Shown here: positions 8,679-16,827 of the stretch, piece by piece
How positions within the stretch are numbered: the stretch's first letter is position 1
Layout of the letters: each line of letters opens with the position of its first letter
Assembly (NCBI RefSeq): GCF_039909015.1
Contig: NZ_CP150919.1
Coordinates: 4,192,501-4,256,500 of the forward strand
Origin: Pseudomonas grandcourensis
GTDB lineage: Bacteria > Pseudomonadota > Gammaproteobacteria > Pseudomonadales > Pseudomonadaceae
Length of the DNA stretch: 64,000 bases
Direction of reading: 5' to 3'
The notes under the pieces: model-generated
Seen by the model: only the letters and a program-made list of their open reading frames with translations
Database searches by the model: none
What the model was told of the DNA's origin: nothing
Position numbers and translations under genes: made by a program

Positions 8679-8969
8679 TCAGCGGTCATCGTCACGGATG
8701 GAAGAAGGATGCCGGCACATCGCGTCGATTTCGATGGCCATGTACGGAAACAGTGGCAATTGCATCAACAGGTCATGCAGTTCCTGAACGCTGTCGACAT
8801 CGAACACGCTGTAGTTGGCGTAGTGTCCGGCGATGCGCCACAGGTGGCGCCACTTACCCTGCTCTTGCAGACGCTGGGCCAGGGCTTTTTCGTCAGCCTT
8901 GAGTTTGGCTGCCGCTTCCGGGTTCATGTCGACCGGCAGGTTCACGGTCATTTTTACGTGGAACAGCAT
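8679..8969 (-). CDS. catC: Muconolactone delta-isomerase
   Basis: The 96-residue product is full length for this small decameric enzyme that converts muconolactone to 3-oxoadipate enol-lactone. It begins M-L-F-H-V-K-M-T-V-N-L-P and contains the conserved W-R-H-L-W-R-I-A-G-x-Y-x-N-Y-S-V-F-D core. The start at 8969 has GAGGAG upstream; a longer in-frame extension lies inside the intergenic space and is not supported. It begins 10 bases after catB and is followed by catA. Confidence 0.96.
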   Translation of the reverse strand: MLFHVKMTVNLPVDMNPEAAAKLKADEKALAQRLQEQGKWRHLWRIAGHYANYSVFDVDSVQELHDLLMQLPLFPYMAIEIDAMCRHPSSIRDDDR

Positions 8970-8979
8970 AATGCTCTCC

Positions 8980-10128
8980 TCAGGCTTGATGAATGGCGGT
9001 GGATGTCTTGTCGCGACGGAAGAACGCCAGGCGCTCTTCATCCAGGCTCAGGCCCAGACCCGGGGTGTTCGGCACGTGCAGTTCAAAATCGCGGTACACC
9101 AGCGGCTCGCTGAGAACGTCTTCGGTCAGCAGCAACGGGCCGAACAGTTCAGTGTCCCACGCCAGTTTGTTCAGGGTGACGAAGGCATGGGCCGAGGCCA
9201 TGGTGCCCAGGCCACCTTCAAGCATGGTGCCGCCGTACAGGGCGATACCGGCCGCTTCGGCGATCGAGGCGGTGCGCAATACGGCACGTGGGCCGCCGTT
9301 TTTGGCGATCTTCAGGGCGAACACCGAAGCCGCGCCTTCGCGAGCCAGGTTGAACGCATCTTCCACGCACTCGATGGATTCGTCGGCCATGATCGGCGCC
9401 GGGCTCATGGCGTTGAGGCGGGCCATGCCGGCGCGGTTGTTGCGCGAGATCGGCTGTTCGATCAGGTCGATGCCATTGGTGCCGAGGATCCGGCAGGCAC
9501 GTATCGCAACGGCTTCGTCCCATGCCTGGTTGACGTCGACGCGCACGCTGGCGCGGTCACCCAGGGCTTTCTTGATCGCAATCACGTGGGCCAGGTCGCG
9601 GTTGACCTCACCGGCACCGATCTTCAGTTTGAAGATGCGGTGACGGCGCAGGTCGAGCATTTTTTCCGCTTCGGCGATGTCCTTCTCGGTGTCGCCGCTG
9701 GCCAGGGTCCAGGCCACCGGCAGCGCATCGCGAACACGACCGCCGAGCAATTCACTGACCGGCAGGCCGAGGCGTTTGCCCAAGGCATCGAGCAGTGCGG
9801 TTTCGATACCGGATTTGGCGAAGGTGTTGCCGCGAATGCTGCGCTCCAGGCGCAACATGGCAGCGTTGACGTTGTTGCTGTCCTGGCCGATCAACAGCGG
9901 TGCGAAGTGCGTGTCGATGTTGGTCTTGATGCTGTCCGGGCTTTCATTGCCGTAGGCCAGGCCACCGATGGTGGTGGATTCGCCGATGCCTTCGATGCCG
10001 TCGGCGCAACGCACGCGAATGATCACCAGGGTCTGGTTCTGCATGGTGTGCATCGCCAGCTTGTGCGGGCGGATGGTCGGCAGATCGACGATGATCGTCT
10101 CGATCGACTCAATGGCTGTTGCAAGCAT
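8980..10128 (-). CDS. catB: Muconate cycloisomerase
   Basis: A 382-residue enolase-superfamily enzyme forming muconolactone from cis,cis-muconate with Mn2+. Seen are the N-terminal cap (I-V-D-L-P-T-I-R-P-H-K-L-A), the K-L-K catalytic motif, metal ligands in V-D-V-N-Q-A-W-D, I-E-Q-P and M-A-D-E-S, and a late Lys region. The start at 10128 (M-L-A-T-A-I-E) matches the family; the ribosome site is weak (GACGGG). The upstream frame stays open into catR control DNA and is not translated sequence. It is the first gene of catBCA, controlled from the catR-catB gap. Confidence 0.95.
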   Translation of the reverse strand: MLATAIESIETIIVDLPTIRPHKLAMHTMQNQTLVIIRVRCADGIEGIGESTTIGGLAYGNESPDSIKTNIDTHFAPLLIGQDSNNVNAAMLRLERSIRGNTFAKSGIETALLDALGKRLGLPVSELLGGRVRDALPVAWTLASGDTEKDIAEAEKMLDLRRHRIFKLKIGAGEVNRDLAHVIAIKKALGDRASVRVDVNQAWDEAVAIRACRILGTNGIDLIEQPISRNNRAGMARLNAMSPAPIMADESIECVEDAFNLAREGAASVFALKIAKNGGPRAVLRTASIAEAAGIALYGGTMLEGGLGTMASAHAFVTLNKLAWDTELFGPLLLTEDVLSEPLVYRDFELHVPNTPGLGLSLDEERLAFFRRDKTSTAIHQA

Positions 10129-10190
10129 TTCGATACCCGTCAGGTTCTTGAAGTTCTGGAATCGATTCTCGTACGGCTTTTTTCCCGAAG

Positions 10191-10229
10191 CCAATATAGA
10201 ATTGGTCTGACTTGATACCTTAAAGGTAT
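10191..10229. promoter_or_regulatory. catR-catB control region with LysR-type palindromes
   Basis: ATACCTTAAAGGTAT (10215-10229) is a perfect palindrome of the T-N11-A LysR type, and CCAATATAGAATTGG (10191-10205) is a second imperfect palindrome about 24 bases nearer catB. This matches the known CatR arrangement of a strong recognition site and a weaker activation site bound with muconate. Assignment is by position and pattern. Confidence 0.75.
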
Positions 10230-10252
10230 GCAACTGATTGACTGGAGGCCCC

Positions 10253-11137
10253 ATGGAACTGCGGCACCTGCGTTACTTCCAGGTATTGGCTCAAACCCTC
10301 AACTTCACCCGCGCGGCTGAGTTGCTGCACATCGCCCAGCCGCCCTTGAGCCGGCAGATCCAGCAACTGGAGGACGAACTGGGGGTGATGCTGCTCGAAC
10401 GCGGGCGACCGCTGAAGCTGACCGACGCCGGGCGCTTTTTCCATGAGCACTCCACCGCCCTGCTCGAGCAACTGAACAAGGTTTGCGACAACACTCGGCG
10501 TATCGGGTTGGGTGAGAAAACCTGGCTGGGTATCGGTTTTGCGCCGTCGACACTGTATGGCGTGTTGCCGGAACTGATCCGCCGGTTACGCAGTGGCGAG
10601 CCACTGGAGTTGGAGCTGGGGCTTTCGGAAATGACCACCCTGCAACAGGTGCAGGCGTTGAAGGCCGGGCGCATCGACATCGGTTTCGGCCGAATCCGTA
10701 TCGACGACCCGGCCATTATCCAGACCGTGCTCACCGAAGACCGCTTGGTCGCCGCCCTGCCCGCCGGGCACCCGTTGCTTGCAGGTCCCATCAGCCTGCG
10801 GGATCTGGCCAAGGAACCCTTTGTGCTGTACCCCGGCAATCCACGGCCGAGTTACGCCGACCATGTGATTGCCCTGTTCGAGTCCTACGGCGTGAGCATC
10901 CACGTCGCGCAATGGACCAACGAGCTGCAAACGGCGATCGGTCTGGTGGGGGCAGGAATCGGGATCACCCTGGTACCGGCCTCGGTGCAGTTGCTGCACC
11001 GCGACGACATTGGCTTCACCCCGCTGCTGGAAGACAACGCCACCTCGCCGATCATTCTCAGTCGACGGGTGGGCGATGTGTCGCCGGGGTTGAACCATTG
11101 TTTGCGGATGATTGATGAGCTGTTGCCGCGAGGCTGA
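10253..11137 (+). CDS. catR: LysR-family activator of catBCA
   Basis: A 294-residue LysR regulator: the N-terminal winged helix (M-E-L-R-H-L-R-Y-F ... A-A-E-L-L-H-I-A-Q-P-P-L-S-R-Q-I) is followed by a linker helix and a substrate-binding domain from about residue 90. The opening M-E-L-R-H-L-R-Y-F is the CatR/BenM/ClcR signature. The start at 10253 has GGAGG upstream. It is divergent from catB over a 124-base gap and is expected to respond to cis,cis-muconate. Confidence 0.93.
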   Translation: MELRHLRYFQVLAQTLNFTRAAELLHIAQPPLSRQIQQLEDELGVMLLERGRPLKLTDAGRFFHEHSTALLEQLNKVCDNTRRIGLGEKTWLGIGFAPSTLYGVLPELIRRLRSGEPLELELGLSEMTTLQQVQALKAGRIDIGFGRIRIDDPAIIQTVLTEDRLVAALPAGHPLLAGPISLRDLAKEPFVLYPGNPRPSYADHVIALFESYGVSIHVAQWTNELQTAIGLVGAGIGITLVPASVQLLHRDDIGFTPLLEDNATSPIILSRRVGDVSPGLNHCLRMIDELLPRG

Positions 11138-11143
11138 CAACGA

Positions 11144-11383
11144 TCAGCCGGCAAACGCCCGGCGCCCTGCTCTCATCTCGGTACGCAACTCGCCGACAAA
11201 ATCGGAAATGGCGCGCACGTTGGTCAGTTCCGCTGTCGAAACACCGCTGATCAACAACTCCACTCGCTTGGTGACGGAGTCGTAGACTTCGATGCGCAGC
11301 AGTCCGAGACTCTCCGTGCACTCGCACGACAGCGGCTCAAAACCGGACTCTACGATGCTGCAAAGAACTGAAATCGGAAGCAT
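11144..11383 (-). CDS. DUF1652 family protein
   Basis: The 79-residue product shows the pattern I-V-E-S-G-F-x-P-L-x-C-E-C-T near the N-terminus that marks the DUF1652 family, a small cytoplasmic family common in Pseudomonas whose function is unknown. AGGGA precedes the ATG. No signal or membrane segment is visible. It converges on catR with a 6-base gap, so the two transcripts probably overlap at their 3 prime ends. Confidence 0.75.
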   Translation of the reverse strand: MLPISVLCSIVESGFEPLSCECTESLGLLRIEVYDSVTKRVELLISGVSTAELTNVRAISDFVGELRTEMRAGRRAFAG

Positions 11384-11502
11384 GGCCGGTCCCTCGGACG
11401 ATATTCAGCTGGATTTGATCCGTATCAGCATAGTTACACTTTGCCGATTTTGCGCCAGTAAATTGCCGTCAATTTTGTTATGTCCATCGCATTTCCGGCC
11501 AT

Positions 11503-12402
11503 TCAGTGGGAATTACCACCCCAGATCCAGTTCCAGAACCCCGGCAACTCGACCGGCTGCGAATCGTCACGCACGGTTCGCGCCATGGCCGCCCGCTGTA
11601 GCGCAGCCTGGTCGTCGTAAAACGGCTTGTCGGCGGTTTTCACCCCGGTCTCCCGGGCGCTGTCGAGCAGAATCTGCAGGTATTCGCGGGCATGCCGGGC
11701 GGTATAGCGGTTGAGGTCGTGGAAGGTCACCACCACCGGAATCACGCCATCGACCACCGGCAACTCGCCACGGGCAATGCGTTCGCGAACTTCGGACATC
11801 GAGCGCAGCATGTGCGACCGGCGCCGGGGGCTGGCGTTGAAGCCCCAGATCTTGCCGTCATTGGCGCTCAAGTCGGTGAGCAGCACGTGCAGGCCATGCT
11901 GCTGATAAGCGGCGAAAGTGCGTTTGTCGTAGTTCCAGAATGGCGGGCGCAGCAGGGTTGGCGGGGCGCCGGTGATCGCGGCGATGTCGGCGCTGCCATC
12001 GGTGAGGGCCTGCTCCAACGCTGGCGGATCAAGGGAGCGATGGTTGGTGTGCCAGGGTGTCGCCGTGTGAAAGCCCAGGATATGACCTTCGGCATGTTCA
12101 CGACGCATGATGTCCCGGCCCAACTCGCTGCCACCGGCTCGCGGAGCGCGGGTTTGCACGAAGAACACGGCCTTGATGTCCGGTTGCAGCGGGTTTTGCG
12201 CCAGGCTCTCCAATACCGTGACGGTCGGATTCCACCAGCTCGATGCGCTGGGGCCGTCATCGAACGTCAGCAGAAACCGGATGGGAGGTTGCGCCTGCAA
12301 ACGCTGTTCGGTCCGCGGAGTCATTTCGATCGGTGCGGCGATACAACCCAGCAGCCCCACTGCCAGGGTGCACACCGTCAAACACTTGAGCAATCGTTTC
12401 AT
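11503..12402 (-). CDS. Polysaccharide deacetylase-like lipoprotein
   Basis: The 299-residue protein has a lipoprotein signal with L-L-G-C at about residue 20. The mature part shows NodB-homology motifs: L-T-F-D-D-G-P-S near residue 46 (motif 1), G-F-H-T-A-T-P-W-H near 110 (a variant of the H-T/S-x2-H motif 2) and L-R-P-P-F-W-N-Y near 152 (motif 3). A carbohydrate or peptidoglycan deacetylase role in the envelope is likely. The stretched second motif may alter metal binding, so activity is uncertain. It is convergent with DUF1652 and divergent from the SRAP gene. Confidence 0.8.
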   Translation of the reverse strand: MKRLLKCLTVCTLAVGLLGCIAAPIEMTPRTEQRLQAQPPIRFLLTFDDGPSASSWWNPTVTVLESLAQNPLQPDIKAVFFVQTRAPRAGGSELGRDIMRREHAEGHILGFHTATPWHTNHRSLDPPALEQALTDGSADIAAITGAPPTLLRPPFWNYDKRTFAAYQQHGLHVLLTDLSANDGKIWGFNASPRRRSHMLRSMSEVRERIARGELPVVDGVIPVVVTFHDLNRYTARHAREYLQILLDSARETGVKTADKPFYDDQAALQRAAMARTVRDDSQPVELPGFWNWIWGGNSH

Positions 12403-12540
12403 CTTTTGCCTTGGGCCAGACCATCACGGTCGGTTGGATAAGGTACACAGGGTTTGGTTCCGGTGCTTGCCAGGCCCGTTTCGCCACGAGCAACTAAACT
12501 CAAGGCTTCGGTCGGAGCGTCTTAACCGGAGTGTCAGGCC

Positions 12541-13221
12541 ATGTGCGGACGACTGTCGCAATACCGTGGAATCCACGACTTCGTAGCGGTGCTGAGCATC
12601 CCCGACGCGCTGATCAATCACGTCGGCAACGAACCCCTGGGGCACTATAACGCCGCCCCCACCACGCAACTCGCCCTGCTGCATCTGGAGAATGAGCGGC
12701 TGCACGCCGACGCCGTGCGCTGGGGTTGGCGACCGCACTGGGCGACGGACCGCACGGAGCCGGTCAATGCCCGGGTCGAGAAAGTCGCCCACGGCCCGTA
12801 CTTCCGGGCGATTTGGCCCCATCGCGCGATCTGCCCGATTGATAACTGGTTCGAATGGGTCGACGCCGGTGACGGCAACAAACAACCGTGGTTGATCCGG
12901 CGACGGAATCGGGCCCCGGCTTTCTGCGCGGCCATCGGCCAGTACCCCATCGGCGGAGCGCCTCACAGGGAGCACGACGGTTTCGTGATCCTGACGGCCG
13001 ACAGCGCGGGCGGCATGCTTGACGTGCATGACCGCCGACCGGTGGTGTTCTCGCCAGAACTGGCGAGGGAATGGCTAGACCCGACCACGCCCAAGGAGCG
13101 AGCCGAAGAAATGGCCTTATCCCAAGGTGAGGTCAGCGATGTATTCGAGTGGTACAAGGTCGACAGGGCCGTCGGCAATGTCAGGAACCAGGGGCCCGCG
13201 CTGATCAAGGAAGTTCCATGA
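12541..13221 (+). CDS. SRAP (HMCES/YedK-type) abasic-site shielding protein
   Basis: A 226-residue SOS-response-associated peptidase family protein. It keeps Cys2 directly after Met (M-C-G-R), which forms a thiazolidine crosslink with abasic sites in single-stranded DNA, the N-A-A-P-T motif near residue 38, the Glu in W-F-E-W near 101, and the His in D-V-H-D-R-R-P near 162. The autoproteolytic exposure of Cys2 is therefore possible. It is a single-gene unit with GGAG-like spacing before ATG and a hairpin after the stop. No LexA box was identified by eye. Confidence 0.9.
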   Translation: MCGRLSQYRGIHDFVAVLSIPDALINHVGNEPLGHYNAAPTTQLALLHLENERLHADAVRWGWRPHWATDRTEPVNARVEKVAHGPYFRAIWPHRAICPIDNWFEWVDAGDGNKQPWLIRRRNRAPAFCAAIGQYPIGGAPHREHDGFVILTADSAGGMLDVHDRRPVVFSPELAREWLDPTTPKERAEEMALSQGEVSDVFEWYKVDRAVGNVRNQGPALIKEVP

Positions 13222-13239
13222 ACCTGTCGATAACGACAA

Positions 13240-13264
13240 AGCCCCGCTCAATGGCGGGGCTCTA
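13240..13264. terminator. Hairpin between convergent genes
   Basis: Stem AGCCCCGC / GCGGGGCT with a 6-base loop, between the SRAP gene and the small acidic-protein gene. Only short T-runs follow on either strand, so it is a moderate bidirectional terminator. Confidence 0.65.
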
Positions 13265-13281
13265 TTGTATTCCCGTGCCGG

Positions 13282-13428
13282 TCAGAACTTGCGGTCAGGC
13301 TCTGACAGTTCCTTACCGTCGTCAGGATGCTTCCAGTCCGGTACCGAACGTTTCTGCTGCTCCATCTCTTCTTCCGTGGGTTCGTCCTCGTCTTCTTCCA
13401 GGTCCGGTTGCTTGGGTTCATTGGCCAT
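13282..13428 (-). CDS. Small highly acidic protein
   Basis: A 48-residue product beginning M-A-N-E-P-K-Q-P-D. The first half is almost entirely Asp/Glu, with a C-terminal W-K-H-P-D-D-G-K segment, so it is likely disordered. AGAGGTG lies six bases before the ATG and codon use is regular. It falls below common length cut-offs and is easily missed. The function is unknown; acidic tails of this kind can act on nucleic-acid-binding partners, but nothing here proves that. It lies 64 bases after azlD on the same strand. Confidence 0.7.
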   Translation of the reverse strand: MANEPKQPDLEEDEDEPTEEEMEQQKRSVPDWKHPDDGKELSEPDRKF

Positions 13429-13492
13429 GTTCACCTCTCTTCCTGAAGGGATCGGTCATCAACTTAAGCTTAGATCAGTTCCCCTGCCCCGC

Positions 13493-13807
13493 TCAAAGCC
13501 ACCAGCGCAACAAAAAGAAGAAGCCCATGCTCAACAGCATGCTGAGCAACGTATTGCGCGTGTAGAGCACCAACCCGACCGCCACCAGCGAGCTGATCAG
13601 GTAGGGGTTGTCCCAGTGCAGATTCAGCTGTTTTTCCGGCATGAACACAATCGGCCCACAGATGGCGGTCAGCATGCCCGGTACGGCAAACCCCAGGAAC
13701 TGCCGGGCATTGCTGCTCAAGCGTAGCGGTAGTCGCGGTTCCAGAAAAACATAGCGATTGAGGAACACCAACACACCCATTCCGATAATCACTGCCCAGA
13801 CCATCAT
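13493..13807 (-). CDS. azlD: AzlD-like branched-chain amino acid exporter subunit
   Basis: A 104-residue membrane protein with about four hydrophobic segments and the conserved R-L-P-L-R-L stretch early on, matching the small AzlD/LIV-E partner. With AzlC it forms a two-component inner-membrane exporter of branched-chain amino acids or analogues. Its ATG overlaps the azlC stop by four bases (ATGA), so the two are translationally coupled. Confidence 0.85.
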   Translation of the reverse strand: MMVWAVIIGMGVLVFLNRYVFLEPRLPLRLSSNARQFLGFAVPGMLTAICGPIVFMPEKQLNLHWDNPYLISSLVAVGLVLYTRNTLLSMLLSMGFFFLLRWWL

Positions 13808-14502
13808 GTGCGGCCACCGTAGAATTTATTGCAGACAAACCCGGCGGTCATGCCCGCCAGCCCCGACAGCACCAGCGCCGAGCCCCATTGCCAGTAGCTG
13901 AACAACACCGAGCAGAACAGCGACACCGCCACGCACACCACGGTCGGCACGTTGCGCACCACCGGGGTGATCAGGGCGATGAAGGTCGCCGCGATGGAGA
14001 AATCCAGGCCCAGGTGTTCAAGGCCGGGAATGCTGCTGCCAAGCACAATGCCCGCCAGGGTGAACAGGTTCCAGGCGATGTAGAACGTCAGACCCACGCC
14101 CAGGGCGTACCAACGGTTGAACTGCTGTTTGTCGTGCTGGCTGGTCAGGGCGAACAGCTCATCGGTGAGCAAAAACCCCAGCCCTGCACGCCAGCGCCCC
14201 GGCAAGGGCGAAATCACCGAGCGCATGCTCATCCCGTAGAGCAAATGCTGGGAGGTCAGCAGCAGCGTGGTCAGCAGGATCGAAAAGATCCCGGCACCGC
14301 CCTTGAGCATGCCGATGGCCACCAGTTGCGCCGCACCGGCAAACACAATGCTCGACAGGCCCTGGCCTTGCAGGGGCGTGAGGTTGGCTTCGATGGCCAT
14401 GGAACCGGCCAGCAAGCCCCAGGGCGCGGTGGCCAGGGACAACGGCATGATCGCCGCTGCGCCGCGCAAAAAGGCACTGCGCGGCATGATTGAGTTGGAC
14501 AT
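13804..14502 (-). CDS. azlC: AzlC-like branched-chain amino acid exporter, large subunit
   Basis: The 232-residue protein has about seven hydrophobic segments and the AzlC signature A-P-W-G-L-L-A-G near residue 28 and A-G-A-A-Q-L near 55, typical of the LIV-E family. It is expected in the inner membrane with AzlD. The start at 14502 has only a weak ribosome site; Met6 is an alternative. It is divergent from the PAS-GGDEF gene. Confidence 0.87.
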   Translation of the reverse strand: MSNSIMPRSAFLRGAAAIMPLSLATAPWGLLAGSMAIEANLTPLQGQGLSSIVFAGAAQLVAIGMLKGGAGIFSILLTTLLLTSQHLLYGMSMRSVISPLPGRWRAGLGFLLTDELFALTSQHDKQQFNRWYALGVGLTFYIAWNLFTLAGIVLGSSIPGLEHLGLDFSIAATFIALITPVVRNVPTVVCVAVSLFCSVLFSYWQWGSALVLSGLAGMTAGFVCNKFYGGRT

Positions 14503-14670
14503 AACGTTCTACAGACAGGGAAAGACCCCAGACTGTGCCAGCAGTCGCGACCGAAGGCTTGAACAATCTTGCTCACTGATACAACGGCGTGCCATTCATC
14601 GGCTGCCCGCTTGATTCGCCAAAGTGCTAGCAACATGATGGCGCTGCATTTTCATCGAGGCAGGCCCTTC

Positions 14671-15606
14671 ATGAGTTCAGTGGAAACCGACAGCGACGTT
14701 TATAAAACCCTGCTTGAGTCGACCCGGGCGATTCCCTGGCGCATCGACTGGAAAACCATGACGTTCAGCTACATCGGGCCACAGATCGAAGAACTGCTGG
14801 GCTGGAAGCAGGACAGTTGGGCGTCGGTCAACGACTGGGTCGAGCGCATGCACCCGGATGACCGCGACTATGTGATGGACTTCTGCGTCTCGCAATCGCG
14901 CGCCGGTATCGATCACGAAGCCGACTATCGCGCGCTCACCGAAAGCGGCGAGTACGTCTGGATCCGCGATGTGGTGCATGTGGTGCGCAAGGACGGCGAA
15001 GTCGAGGCGCTGGTGGGTTTCATGTTCGATATCAGCGAACGCAAGAAAACCGAAGAGCACCTGATCCGCCTGCAAAAGCAGCTCGAAGAGTATTCCTTCC
15101 AGGACGGCCTGACCGGCATCGCCAACCGGCGCATGTTCGACACCGTGCTGGAACGGGAGTGGAACAATGCCCAGCGCACCGCCTTGCCGTTGTCGGTGAT
15201 CGTGCTGGATATCGATTACTTCAAGCAGTACAACGACCATTACGGCCATATCAAGGGCGACGAATGCCTGCGCCGCGTCGCGCAAACCTTGTCCCTGGCG
15301 GCCAACCGGCCACGGGATTTCATCGCGCGGATCGGCGGTGAAGAGTTTGTCTGGCTGCTGCCGGAAACCGATGCCGAGTCCGCCCGGCTGGTGGCGCACA
15401 AATGCCTGCACCTGATGCGCCAGCAGCAAATCCCCCATGAATTCTCGAACGTGTCGAAGCTGCTGAGTATCAGCCTCGGCGTCGGCACCAGCCTGGCGTC
15501 GATGCATGCGACGGCCCTGGAATTCGTCGAGCAGGTCGATCATTTGCTCTACCAGGCCAAGCACAATGGCCGGATGCGTGCCGAGTATGCTGATTTTCGT
15601 GATTGA
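14671..15606 (+). CDS. PAS-GGDEF diguanylate cyclase, cytoplasmic
   Basis: The 311-residue protein has an N-terminal PAS/PAC fold (PAS_3 type, residues about 15-130: I-G-P-Q-I-E-E-L-L-G-W ... W-I-R-D ... F-D-I-S-E-R-K) and a GGDEF domain from about 145. The active-site loop reads G-G-E-E-F, a functional variant, and the inhibitory I-site R-P-R-D sits five residues before it, so c-di-GMP product inhibition is expected. There is no membrane span, so the signal is probably intracellular. The start at 14671 excludes an upstream frame without homology. It forms a single-gene unit. Confidence 0.9.
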   Translation: MSSVETDSDVYKTLLESTRAIPWRIDWKTMTFSYIGPQIEELLGWKQDSWASVNDWVERMHPDDRDYVMDFCVSQSRAGIDHEADYRALTESGEYVWIRDVVHVVRKDGEVEALVGFMFDISERKKTEEHLIRLQKQLEEYSFQDGLTGIANRRMFDTVLEREWNNAQRTALPLSVIVLDIDYFKQYNDHYGHIKGDECLRRVAQTLSLAANRPRDFIARIGGEEFVWLLPETDAESARLVAHKCLHLMRQQQIPHEFSNVSKLLSISLGVGTSLASMHATALEFVEQVDHLLYQAKHNGRMRAEYADFRD

Positions 15607-15610
15607 CAAA

Positions 15611-15640
15611 AGGCGCCCCGGCTTTTAAAACTGGGCGCCT
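15611..15640. terminator. Hairpin after the PAS-GGDEF gene
   Basis: Stem AGGCGCCC / GGGCGCCT with a 14-base loop just after the stop codon. The T-run is good only on the minus strand, so termination on the plus strand may be partial. Confidence 0.55.
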
Positions 15641-15660
15641 CACTCAGGGTGTAAGCAAGT

Positions 15661-15765
15661 ATGTCCGCAACCTTCAATCTCGACTCTTCCGTCATTGGCT
15701 TGATTGCCAAGGCGCAAGGTTGCGTTGCGCACGCCCTCAAATCGAAGAAACAGTCGCTCATGTGA
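15661..15765 (+). CDS. Possible 34-residue small protein
   Basis: An ATG frame of 34 codons (M-S-A-T-F-N-L-D-S-S-V-I-G ...) with a moderately hydrophobic start and a basic end. AGGGTG lies rather far upstream, so the ribosome site is weak. It occupies most of the 285-base gap between the diguanylate cyclase and the DapA-like gene, which otherwise shows only a hairpin. Existence is uncertain; conservation in relatives would decide. Confidence 0.25.
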   Translation: MSATFNLDSSVIGLIAKAQGCVAHALKSKKQSLM

Positions 15766-15891
15766 CCGGGGCGCGCTGTCCCGTCAGATGAGCTGACAGG
15801 ACATTGAGCGCGACGGACCACCCTCCCCTTGCTTACTCTCCTTCCATGCCCCTGACGGTGACGAATTCGGTCAACCATCAGGAGAAAGTGC

Positions 15892-16767
15892 ATGTCAGCG
15901 TTTCAAGGTATCTGGGTTCCACTGGTTACACCCTTCCATAACGGCGCCATCGATTACGTCGGCTTGCGCCGATTGGTCAGCCATCTGCTGGAAAAGGGTG
16001 TCGACGGCCTCATCGTTTGCGGCACCACTGGCGAACCGGCGGCGATGGGCAAGCATGAGCAACTGGCGGTGCTCGATGCCGTGCTGGAGTTGGTGCCGGC
16101 ACATAGGGTGGTCATGGGCCTGGCCGGTAACAACCTGAGCGAGTTGTTGCAGTTCCAGAGTGAGATCCTCAAGCGCCCGGTGGCTGGCCTGCTGGTGCCA
16201 GCGCCGTACTACATCCGCCCTTCCCAGGCCGGCCTCGAAGCGTTTTTCCGCACGGTCGCCGATGCCTCCAGCGTTCCGTTGATTCTCTACGACATCCCCT
16301 ACCGTACCGGCGTGGCCTTCGAACAGGCGACCTTGCTCAACATCGTCGCCCACGAACGGATCGTCGCCATCAAGGATTGCGGCGGCAATTTTTCGAACAC
16401 CCTTGCCTTGCTCGACAGCGGCCTTGTCGACGTGCTGTGTGGCGAAGACAACCAGATCTTCAATGCCCTGTGCCTGGGCGCCAAAGGCGCGATTGCCGCG
16501 TCGGCGCATGTCCATCCCGAACTGTTCGTGCAATTGCATCGGCAGATCCGCGACAACCAATTGGCTGAGGGCCGCGCCACGTTTTTCCGTTTGCTGCCGC
16601 TGATCAACAGCCTGTTCCTGGAGCCCAACCCGGCCCCGGTGAAAACCGCGCTGGCCCTGGAAGGCTTGATCGGTGACGAACTGCGCGCGCCCATGCAACG
16701 CAGCAGTGAATCGATGACCGAGCGTTTGAAAGGTGTGCTCAGGGCATTGGATCGCGACAATCGATAG
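15892..16767 (+). CDS. DapA-family aldolase (4-hydroxy-tetrahydrodipicolinate synthase-like)
   Basis: The 291-residue protein is a class I TIM-barrel aldolase. It keeps every residue known in E. coli DapA at the same numbers: Thr45 region (C-G-T-T-G-E), Tyr107, Tyr133, Arg138 and the Schiff-base Lys161 (A-I-K-D-C-G-G). So it could condense pyruvate with aspartate semialdehyde. It does not lie next to bamC as the usual dapA does, so I treat it as a likely paralogue with possibly a different aldehyde. AGGAGAAAG precedes the ATG. Confidence 0.85.
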   Translation: MSAFQGIWVPLVTPFHNGAIDYVGLRRLVSHLLEKGVDGLIVCGTTGEPAAMGKHEQLAVLDAVLELVPAHRVVMGLAGNNLSELLQFQSEILKRPVAGLLVPAPYYIRPSQAGLEAFFRTVADASSVPLILYDIPYRTGVAFEQATLLNIVAHERIVAIKDCGGNFSNTLALLDSGLVDVLCGEDNQIFNALCLGAKGAIAASAHVHPELFVQLHRQIRDNQLAEGRATFFRLLPLINSLFLEPNPAPVKTALALEGLIGDELRAPMQRSSESMTERLKGVLRALDRDNR

Positions 16768-16827
16768 AGCACCGGCCTGCGGCCCGAGTACCATGGAGCG
16801 ATTCGTTCAGCCTTCAGGGGCACCGAC

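Noticed and set aside
8833..10215. Plus-strand frames opposite catB and catC
   Set aside because: Antisense of catabolic genes whose active-site motifs are complete.
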